From: Candidatus Taylorbacteria bacterium RIFCSPLOWO2_01_FULL_50_130
Lineage (GTDB): Bacteria; Patescibacteriota; Minisyncoccia; Phycocordibacterales; UBA10002
NCBI GenBank assembly: GCA_001821155.1
Contig: MHSB01000023.1
Span: forward strand, 4,490-11,015
Direction of reading: 5' to 3'
Length of the DNA: 6,526 nt
A program made the position numbers and the translations under genes. The notes under the pieces are model-generated. The model saw only the letters and a list, made by a program, of their open reading frames with translations, was not told the origin of the DNA and did no database searches. Shown in pieces: positions 1 through 5,700 of the stretch (positions are counted from its first letter, which is position 1; every line of letters starts with the position of its first letter).

Positions 1-67
1 TTCACGGGAATGACACCGATTGCGTAAGTCCTAATAACTTTGTCTTAACTCTGTCGGCATGTCATCA

Positions 68-97
68 AGAAAATAGGTACGATCGTACCTATTTTCT
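68..97. repeat. Perfect 30-bp palindrome, possible operator or bidirectional terminator
   Basis: The 30 bases are their own exact reverse complement, centred between 82 and 83, with core AGGTACGATCGTACCT flanked by AGAAAAT and ATTTTCT. As RNA, either strand could form a 13-bp stem with a GATC loop. The A-rich left end and T-rich right end resemble a bidirectional intrinsic terminator, although the T run (TTTTCT) is short and lies inside the stem. As DNA it would suit a dimeric regulator, 27 bp upstream of the -35 box of the next gene. The sequence does not decide between these uses. The rest of 1-124 shows no gene. Confidence 0.8.
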
Positions 98-124
98 GCA
101 TGCATAGTACGGCATCATAAGCTA

Positions 125-152
125 TTAACAAACTTCTCGAATTGTGTATTAT
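125..152 (+). promoter_or_regulatory. Sigma-70-type promoter for the 215-706 gene
   Basis: TTAACA at 125-130 matches five of six bases of the TTGACA -35 consensus. TATTAT at 147-152 matches five of six of TATAAT, with a 16-bp spacer. Transcription would start near 158-160 and give a leader of about 55 nt containing the 176-196 hairpin and the ribosome binding site. This is the best promoter in the window by eye, but it is a pattern match only. Confidence 0.55.
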
Positions 153-175
153 TCCTGTAGACACGGAGACAACCC

Positions 176-196
176 GATTCCACCTTGCATGGAATC
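176..196 (+). promoter_or_regulatory. Leader hairpin just upstream of the ribosome binding site
   Basis: GATTCCA (176-182) and TGGAATC (190-196) are perfect 7-bp inverted arms around a 7-nt loop. The hairpin ends nine bases before the Shine-Dalgarno core, so it could stabilise the mRNA or control access to the start. Alternatively it is a DNA operator overlapping the early transcribed region. The pairing is directly visible; a regulatory role is inference. Confidence 0.5.
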
Positions 197-203
197 TCAA
201 CCA

Positions 204-210
204 AAGAGGT
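204..210 (+). promoter_or_regulatory. Shine-Dalgarno site that fixes the ATG at 215
   Basis: AAGAGGT is close to the AAGGAGGT consensus, with GAGG ending five bases before ATG 215. The alternative upstream TTG start at 185 lies inside the leader hairpin and has no such site, so ATG 215 is preferred. It is the only clear Shine-Dalgarno sequence in front of a gene in this window. Confidence 0.75.
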
Positions 211-214
211 AGCA

Positions 215-706
215 ATGCTAAATGCGGCTGAAATCAATTCTCTTGTGGCTCGGCTAAGAAAAGAACATCTTGAAACAACGGCGGAGGCGGCAAAGTTTTG
301 CGATGACTCTGTGGAGCACTTCCTCGACAATGAACAATGGTTTTTGCAGGAGTTGAGGAATTCCGGCAAGAACATCGCCGGCGACCATTTCTCGGTGGAT
401 CTAGTGGACGCGATAGCGAGATGTTTTGACATCGATTATGAGACATTTCGAAGGTTTGATATTGAAATCGCGTTTCTCCTTGAGGAAGAGTGGCAACGAA
501 AACACGCTTCACAAAAGGACTTTGATGAGCTTTTCCCGCTTGATTTTGAAACTAGGTGTGAATTGGAAGCAGAAGACAAGATAATACGCAAAATCGGCAT
601 AATTGCATTTCTCGAGTTGCGGAAAAAGGAGCACGAGGAAAAAAGAAGGCAAAGAAGACCGAGCAAGCTCCTTGGCTCCAGCGCATCACCTTCTGGGAGA
701 CGCTGA
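215..706 (+). CDS. Hypothetical charged helical protein, 163 aa
   Basis: I do not recognise this protein. From ATG 215 it encodes 163 residues beginning MLNAAEINSLVARLRKEHLE. It appears soluble: there is no signal peptide or membrane segment, and Glu, Lys, Arg and Asp are abundant. Residues 1-50 look helical (leucine spacing, many acidic residues). Residues 60-115 alternate acidic and aromatic residues (FDIDYETFRRFDIEIAFLLE). Residues 120-150 form a charged helix ending in a strongly basic stretch (RKKEHEEKRRQRR), followed by a Ser/Gly/Pro-rich tail. The basic tail could contact nucleic acid, but no helix-turn-helix or catalytic motif is visible. It has its own promoter, Shine-Dalgarno site and intrinsic terminator, so it is a single-gene unit. 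The palindrome and leader hairpin suggest regulation. Being real is well supported; function is unknown. Confidence 0.75.
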   Translation: MLNAAEINSLVARLRKEHLETTAEAAKFCDDSVEHFLDNEQWFLQELRNSGKNIAGDHFSVDLVDAIARCFDIDYETFRRFDIEIAFLLEEEWQRKHASQKDFDELFPLDFETRCELEAEDKIIRKIGIIAFLELRKKEHEEKRRQRRPSKLLGSSASPSGRR

Positions 707-725
707 CTCATCCGCATTAAATTTT

Positions 726-762
726 AACCCCTGACAGAGAAAATCTGTTTCGGGGTTTTTTT
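726..762 (+). terminator. Intrinsic terminator after the 215-706 gene
   Basis: AACCCC (726-731) pairs with GGGGTT (752-757), and inside it ACAGA (734-738) pairs with TCTGT (744-748) around a short A-rich loop. The stem runs straight into seven T residues (756-762). It begins 19 bases after the TGA stop. This is the classic layout of a Rho-independent terminator. Confidence 0.9.
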
Positions 763-848
763 ACACTTGGAGTCAAACGTCTAGCGCAACGGATATGAAT
801 ATCCTAAAGGATTTCCGGCGGGAGCAAGCGCGCCGACGGAAGCAGAAG

Positions 849-1023
849 CGTGGAAATGTCGAGAAAACACGAGGGAAAATCGCGGAAGGGGACGGAGTTT
901 GACAAGGTTTCTGCGCGAGAAATCAAGCGCGTGCAACGCAAACTCAACGACCATACCCGCGCCGTGCTATGCTACAAGAAACCGGACGAAGCAATAAACC
1001 GACTCGCTGCATTAAAAGTTTGA
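849..1023 (+). pseudogene. Frameshifted remnant of an IS30-type transposase C-terminus
   Basis: The frame open from ATG 856 to TGA 1021-1023 gives 55 residues containing RKGTEFDKVSAREIKRVQRK and LNDHTRAVLCYKKPDEAI. These resemble the end of IS30-family transposases, which typically read PKGTDF..VS......V...LN.RPRK.LGY.TP.E. In another frame, 849-884 reads RGNVEKTRGKIA, resembling the preceding family segment (RGTNENTNGLIR). The two halves join near 885 with a frame change and a few missing residues. Key residues have drifted too: RPRK has become HTRA. The N-terminal and catalytic parts are absent, and no inverted repeats remain visible. It was called from family motifs by memory, so an unrelated small ORF remains possible. 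Confidence 0.55.
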
Positions 1024-1027
1024 AACC

Positions 1028-1061
1028 AAGCAGTAAATCGGATTAGGTGCTTCTTTTTTTT
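1028..1061 (+). terminator. Possible weak intrinsic terminator
   Basis: AAGCA (1028-1032) can pair with TGCTT (1048-1052), with an inner AAT/ATT pairing. One C follows and then eight T residues (1054-1061). The stem is short and imperfect, but the T run fits a terminator right after the transposase remnant. The T run also forms the start of the pyrimidine-rich tract that follows. Confidence 0.4.
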
Positions 1062-1152
1062 CAATTTCTACCGTATACTTTCTTCTGTCTTTCCTGCCTT
1101 TTTTCTCGGTTCTTTCCTACTTGCTACCTTCTACTAACTACTTTCTATCCCC
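1051..1152 (+). promoter_or_regulatory. Pyrimidine-rich leader with possible -10 box before the MBL-fold gene
   Basis: I count only 18 purines in these 102 bases. There is no Shine-Dalgarno sequence before ATG 1153, which is preceded directly by TATCCCC. TATACT at 1074-1079 could be a -10 box, but no convincing -35 is seen. If used, the message would have an unstructured C/U-rich leader of about 65 nt. The segment 1131-1146 recurs in inverted form after gyrA. Confidence 0.35.
1131..1146 (-). repeat. Dispersed 16-bp intergenic repeat, copy 1
   Basis: The reverse complement of this segment is AGAAAGTAGTTAGTAG. It matches AGAAAGTACTTAGTAG at 6395-6410, just after gyrA, at 15 of 16 positions. 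The two copies are in opposite orientation and both sit at gene borders. With only two short copies of low complexity in this window, chance cannot be excluded. Confidence 0.5.
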
Positions 1153-1836
1153 ATGATCATCACCTATCTCGGCGGCGAATTCGTTAAGGTCCAGTTTGGC
1201 GATATTGTGCTCGCGTTCAACCCTCCTTCCCGCGATTCAACACTGAAGACCGCGCGCTTTGGAGCCGATATCGCGTGCATCAGTCTGAATCACAGGGACT
1301 TCAACGGAGTGGATGCCGTAACGCACGGTGAGAAAAAGCCGTTCGTTATTTCCGGCCCCGGCGCGTATGAGATAAAGGGCATCATCGTCCGCGGGTTTGG
1401 CGCGGAATCAAATTACGGCACGGTAGAACGGGCGAAGAACACGAACGTCGGCCCCGCTCAAAAGGACCTTAACACGGTCTACTCGGCAGCCCTTGAGGGC
1501 ATGAAGCTCTGTTTTTTAGGCGCGCTTTCCTCGCCGGAACTTCCGGCTGAATTGAAAGAAGAGCTGGACGGCATTGACGTTCTCTTTTTGCCCATCGGGT
1601 CCGAAGGCGTGCTAACGCCTTCGGCGGCGAATAAACTTGCGATTGCGCTGGAGCCCCGCTTGATTATCCCGATTCACTTTTCCGGCCTTGGGGACAAGAA
1701 CGCGCTGAAGCAATTCTTGAAGGAATCCGGCGAGGAAGCGACATCCGCCGGGCGATGGCTTGACAAACTGACGCTTAAGAAAAAAGATTTGGACGGAAAG
1801 GAAGGCGAGGTGGCCGTTCTTAATCCACAGAATTAA
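1153..1836 (+). CDS. MBL-fold protein of the UlaG-like group with degenerate metal site
   Basis: The 227-residue product matches the short MBL-fold proteins (COG2220/Lactamase_B_3 type) common in CPR genomes. It has the opening MIITYLG, FNPPSRD near residues 22-28, GPGAYEIKG (68-76), a DVLFLPIGSEG segment (142-152), EPRLIIPIHF (167-176) and LTLKKKDL near the end. The usual metal motif HxHxDH is altered to LNHRDF (45-50): two of three histidines are gone. The family's later H-x-G-D is CFLGAL (120-125), losing both ligands. His47, Asp49 and His175 remain. Zinc hydrolase activity is therefore doubtful, and a structural or binding role is more likely. The start is the only sensible one by family alignment despite lacking a Shine-Dalgarno. 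It lies upstream of a membrane protein gene and gyrA, the same strand throughout. Family membership is from memory of conserved motifs. Confidence 0.85.
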   Translation: MIITYLGGEFVKVQFGDIVLAFNPPSRDSTLKTARFGADIACISLNHRDFNGVDAVTHGEKKPFVISGPGAYEIKGIIVRGFGAESNYGTVERAKNTNVGPAQKDLNTVYSAALEGMKLCFLGALSSPELPAELKEELDGIDVLFLPIGSEGVLTPSAANKLAIALEPRLIIPIHFSGLGDKNALKQFLKESGEEATSAGRWLDKLTLKKKDLDGKEGEVAVLNPQN

Positions 1837-1842
1837 GAACGG
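1814..1842 (+). repeat. 11-bp inverted repeat spanning the stop codon of the MBL-fold gene
   Basis: CCGTTCTTAAT (1814-1824) and ATTAAGAACGG (1832-1842) are perfect 11-bp arms around a 7-nt loop, with the TAA stop in the right arm. No T run follows, so it is not a standard intrinsic terminator. It could act as a 3'-end stabiliser or a Rho-independent pause. Confidence 0.6.
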
Positions 1843-1945
1843 AATATCGAATACTAAATCTCGAATATCGAAAAAGAAAATCAGTACCGAATATCCAATT
1901 CCTTTTCCCACTTCTTCTTTTTGGCATTGAGCATTTTTCGATATT
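1841..1945. repeat. Cluster of AATATCGA-type short repeats
   Basis: GGAATATCGA (1841-1850), CGAATATCGA (1862-1871) and CGAATATCC (1888-1896) are close direct repeats. AATATCGAAAAA (1864-1875) has an exact 12-bp inverted partner, TTTTTCGATATT, at 1934-1945, whose end touches the MITE-like element. The inverted pair could form a stem with a 58-nt loop. No coding potential is seen here. Confidence 0.55.
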
Positions 1946-2165
1946 AGAACCCATCTCAATAATAACCGCTCATTATATGAATACAATGGACAGTAACTTT
2001 TTCTTCCTTTCTTGCGAGAGACCGCTTGGCTATCCAAACGCACAAATTTCGCCTGCAAAAAGCTCATCGCTCGTCGACAATGCTCGCATTGCCTCCTCGC
2101 GCTTCGCTTTTTTCGTCAGAAATTTGAGCGTTTGTCTTAGCCATTATTATTGAGATGGGTTCTAA
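1944..2165. mobile_element. MITE-like element, 222 bp, with 22-bp perfect terminal inverted repeats
   Basis: Positions 1944-1965 (beginning TTAGAACCCATCTC) and 2144-2165 are exact reverse complements over 22 bp. ATA directly flanks both ends (1941-1943 and 2166-2168), a possible 3-bp target duplication; alternatively TA inside the ends is the duplicated pair. Further arms are nested inside: TGGCTA (2027-2032) with TAGCCA (2138-2143), CAAACGCACAAATTTC (2035-2050) with its partner at 2119-2134 (15 of 16), and AAAAAGC (2056-2062) with GCTTTTT near 2105-2111. CAATGC/GCATTG closes the tip at about 2079-2092. The right arm is continuous, while the left arm carries an unpaired 61-nt segment (1966-2026). 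No transposase is encoded, so it would depend on a transposase elsewhere. An attenuator-like or REP-type element is a less likely alternative. Confidence 0.75.
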
Positions 2166-2186
2166 ATATTTGAGATTTCTTCAACT

Positions 2187-2540
2187 ATGCTTGCGCTTAT
2201 CTCAAAACTACAGAGAAAGCCCGAGCGCGTCCGCAAAAAGATTGCTTTTGCCGCAGCACTGTCCATAACCGGCGTCATCGTGTTCATATGGCTTACTTCT
2301 TTTAGCGCCTCCGTTGGCGAGCCGCCGGTCGCGGCTGCGAAGAACGAGGACGAAAGCGGCCCGCTTCAAACCTTTGCCGGAAACGTGAGCACATTCTTTT
2401 CCGACGCGCTCGAAATCATGCAGGCGGCGCTTAGCGCGTTTTCAAATTCGCCGCAGGATGCCGTCAATGGGACGAAAGAACCTCAAGCAGACTCTGCTTG
2501 GGGAGCGAAAGAAGGCAACGCTGAAGATGGCGCAAACTGA
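2187..2540 (+). CDS. Small single-pass membrane protein, 117 aa, unknown function
   Basis: The product begins with a basic cytoplasmic segment (K8 to K18, including KPERVRKK), followed by a hydrophobic helix at about residues 19-38 ending in IWLTSF. By the positive-inside rule the C-terminus faces outward. The external part has a low-complexity linker (44-60), a likely amphipathic helix (60-88, alternating Phe, Leu and Ala) and an acidic Ala/Gly/Asn-rich tail. There is no cleavable signal site and no catalytic motif. I recall similar short proteins (basic segment, then a helix ending in IWLTT) near gyrA in CPR genomes, but give no function. ATG 2187 has no Shine-Dalgarno; the first in-frame stop upstream (TAA, 2163-2165) is the end of the MITE-like element, so nothing in frame starts far upstream. 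gyrA follows after 221 bp. Confidence 0.75.
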   Translation: MLALISKLQRKPERVRKKIAFAAALSITGVIVFIWLTSFSASVGEPPVAAAKNEDESGPLQTFAGNVSTFFSDALEIMQAALSAFSNSPQDAVNGTKEPQADSAWGAKEGNAEDGAN

Positions 2541-2548
2541 AAAAATAT

Positions 2549-2556
2549 AGTATCAT
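2549..2556 (+). promoter_or_regulatory. Possible -10 box for gyrA
   Basis: AGTATCAT contains TATCAT (2551-2556), four or five matches to TATAAT depending on weighting, within an A/T-rich stretch just after the upstream gene's stop. No -35 hexamer is found at the right distance. If used, gyrA would have a leader of about 200 nt covering the hairpin region. Read-through from the upstream gene is equally possible. Confidence 0.3.
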
Positions 2557-2584
2557 AGGGGCATTAAAAACAAGTTCGAATACT

Positions 2585-2742
2585 GGTTTACCCTTACACT
2601 TTGTGTGTAGTGCCCTGCGTTTGCCTACCCATGCGTATCCGCACACAGGCGGGTGTGCAAGGACAAGTCTTTCCTTGCCCAGGGTTTAAAGCCTGCGGTC
2701 AAGGTGTGGGGTTTACGAAGCGAGGATGCGTGATACGCGTCC
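2585..2742 (+). promoter_or_regulatory. Hairpin-rich 5' leader of gyrA, possible structured RNA
   Basis: Four local hairpins follow one another: TACAC/GTGTA (about 2595-2609), GCACAC/GTGTGC (2641-2646 with 2653-2658), GCAAGGA/TCCTTGC (2657-2663 with 2672-2678) and GGATGCGT/ACGCGTCC (2724-2731 with 2735-2742, one G-T pair). GGTTTACCC (2585-2593) may pair with GGGTTTAAAGCC (2682-2693), with one wobble and a bulge, enclosing the first three. The second and third share two bases. No T run marks a terminator, and no known riboswitch is recognised. The last hairpin ends 19 bases before the gyrA start. No support from covariation is available here. Confidence 0.4.
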
Positions 2743-2761
2743 CGTTTAATTCCATCACAGA

Positions 2762-5700
2762 ATGCCGCAAAGCGAGCCAAAAACACCCCGTCCCTCGATG
2801 GTCGTACCGCGTGATATTAACGCGGAAATGAAGGAGTCGTATCTCGATTACGCGATGTCGGTCATTACCGCGCGCGCTCTTCCTGACGCGCGGGATGGAC
2901 TCAAGCCCGTCCACCGCCGCATCCTTTACTCCATGCATGAGATGGGGCTTACCGCCTCCGCGAAGACCAGAAAGTCCGCGACGGTGGTCGGCGACGTACT
3001 CGGGAAATATCATCCGCACGGCGACATCTCCGTCTACGACGCGATGGTAAAAATGGCGCAGGATTTTTCGTTCCGCTATCCCCTCGTTATCGGACAGGGC
3101 AACATGGGTTGTTTTACGAAAGATACAAAAGTCCGACTTTCTGATGGGCGAAGTTTATCATTTGGAGATCTTGTGGAGGAAGAGAAGCAGGGAAAACGGA
3201 ACTACACATTTACTGTTGATAAAAATAAACGTGTCAAAATTGTCCGCATTATACATCCGCGCGTTACTCGTAGAAATGCCGAGCTTATCCAAGTAACTCT
3301 TGATAACGGGGAAAAAATCCGTTCAACTCCGGATCACAGATATCTTCTCAAGAACGGCGCTTATAAAGAAGCCCGACATTTGAAATCTGGTGAATCCTTG
3401 ATGCCACTCTATACTCGTCTGTCGAAAAAGGGAGACGCACCGCTTACCGACATGGAAGAGTACGAAATGATACTTCATCCCAATCACCGCGAATGGGTCT
3501 TTACGCACCACCTTGCTGATGAGTTTAATATCACTAATGCTGTCTACTCGCGCTCTGCCGGGAGAGTCCGCCATCACCGCGATTTTAATAAATTGAATAA
3601 TAGCCCCGAGAATATTCTTCGGATGCACTGGCTTGACCATCGGCGTCTCCATTCTGCGCTCACCAAAGAGCGCCATCAGAATGATAAGGAGTATGTTCGA
3701 AAGATTGCCGAAGGGCATCGTGTATTTTGGGATAAAAGGGAATCTCGGGAGCGTATGGGAGAACGGGTTAGCCAGCAAAATAGAGAAAAGTGGAAAAATC
3801 CCGAGTATCGAGAAAAAATGCGAGTATTTTTGAGCGATGTGAATAAAAAGTATATAGCCGCACACCCGGAAAGGCGTATTGAATATGGAAAAAGAATGAC
3901 GGCTCGTCTCAAGGAATCATGGCAAAATCCGGAATATAGGACATGGATGCATGAGAAGATAATTAAAGGCAATAAAAATCATAGAACCAACAGAACAGGA
4001 AAGCTGAAGTTCGATACGATATGTCGGAACATACTTAGCTCTGGAAAGCAACTTACCGCTTCATCCTTTGAAGAAAAGAGGAAGGAAGTATATCCTTACG
4101 GCGCTGCAACAGGTTGGGAAACAGGTCTGTCAAGATATTACAATGGAAATGCCGAAACGGTCCAAGCTTCAATTGTGGCGAATCACAAAGTTGTGTCGGT
4201 TCAGCAGTTGCAGGAGCGTGAAGATGTGTACGACTTGACCATTGACGATACGCATAATTTCGCGCTTGCCGCAGGAGTGTTTGTGCACAACTCGCTCGAC
4301 GGCGACCCGCCCGCCGCGTACCGCTATACCGAGGCGAAAATGTCGCGTCTTGCGGGAGATATGCTCTCCGACATTGAAAAGGATACGGTTGATTTGCGGC
4401 CAAATTTTGACGGCACTCGCAGGGAACCCGTTGTGCTTCCCGCCGGAGCGCCCAATCTGCTCTTGAACGGAACGCTCGGCATCGCCGTCGGCATGGCGAC
4501 CAACATTCCGCCGCATAACCTCCGCGAGGTCATATCCGCCGCGGTGCACCTCATTGACAATGAAGACGCGACGACGGAAGACCTTCTCACTTTCATTCAA
4601 GGCCCCGATTTCCCGACGGGAGGAGTCGTGTTCGGCGCGAAGGACATGCACCACGCGTACTCCACCGGGAAGGGCGGCGTCGTCACGCGCGGCGTGGCTG
4701 AAATCGTTGAGAATAAAGGCGGACAGTTCCAGATTATCATCACGTCCATCCCGTATCGCGTGAACAAGGCGGAGCTCATCGTGCGGATTGCCGATTTGGT
4801 ACGCGAGAAGAAGGTGGAGGGCATTAAGGGACTTCGCGACGAATCCACCAAGGACGTGCGCATCGTGATAGACCTTAAGCAGGAAAGTTTCCCCGAAAAG
4901 GTGCTTAATTTCCTCTATAAGCATACGCCGCTCGAAGAGACGTTCCATTTCAATACCGTGGCGCTCGTCCACGGGGTTCCGCAGACGCTCTCGCTCAAAG
5001 CGCTTCTCTCTGAATTCCTCTCGCATCGCAGGGAAGTGATGAAGCGCCGCACGAGCTTTGACCTCGCGCGCGCCACGGAGCGCGAGCATATTTTGCTCGG
5101 CCTCAAAAAAGCGCTCGACCACATTGACGAAATTATCAAGCTCATCAAGAAATCAAAGGATGTTGACGACGCTCGCACGTCTCTTATACAGACGTTTAAA
5201 TTCTCCGACATTCAGGCGCGCGCCATCCTTGACATGCGATTGCAGAAACTTGCGGGACTCGAGCGAAAAAAAGTAGAGGAGGAACTCAAGATGGTGCAAG
5301 CGCTTATCGCGGAGCTCAACGGAATCTTAGGAAGCGAGAAGAAGATGCTTGCCGTCATCAAGCGGGAGCTTCAGGGTATCGGCGAGAAGTACGGCGATGA
5401 GCGCAGGACAAGAGTTGTAAAGCACGGCGCGAAGGAATTTTCCGAAGAAGACCTCATCCCCGACGAGGACGCGGTGCTTGTGCTAACCAAAGGCGGATAC
5501 GTCAAGCGCACGGACCCCGAGGAGTACCGCAAACAGCGCCGTGGCGGCATCGGAGTCGTTGATTTGGATACTAAGGATGAGGACTTCGTCACGCACGTCA
5601 TCACCGGCACCGCGCACAACGACCTTCTGTTCTTTACCGACATGGGCAAGGCGTACCAGATAAAGATGTATGAAATTCCTGAGGCCAGGCGCGCGACCAA

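Noticed and set aside
185..214. TTG start at 185 for the first gene
   Set aside because: It lies inside the leader hairpin, while ATG 215 has a well-placed Shine-Dalgarno sequence.
1841..1896. Short repeats considered as a CRISPR array
   Set aside because: The repeats are only 8-10 bp with irregular short spacing, and there are no cas genes.
1612..2067. 151-residue minus-strand frame crossing the MBL-fold gene end and the MITE-like element
   Set aside because: It runs through a real gene, repeats and half of the mobile element, so it cannot be a conserved protein; no transposase motif is seen.
2574..2581. GTTCGAAT, resembling a tRNA or tmRNA T-loop
   Set aside because: The flanking bases do not pair into a T-arm stem, and no acceptor stem or anticodon arm can be found around it.
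2601..2831. 76-residue plus-strand frame covering the gyrA leader
   Set aside because: It overlaps the gyrA start in another frame, is low in recognisable features and coincides with the hairpin-rich leader.
3323..3865. 180-residue minus-strand frame within the intein
   Set aside because: The plus-strand intein has all splicing and HNH motifs; the opposite frame is a shadow with no motifs.
4169..5122. 317-residue open frame on the minus strand inside gyrA
   Set aside because: It lies wholly opposite the strongly supported gyrA frame, and is rich in Arg and His, as expected for a shadow of GC-rich coding DNA. No family motif is visible.
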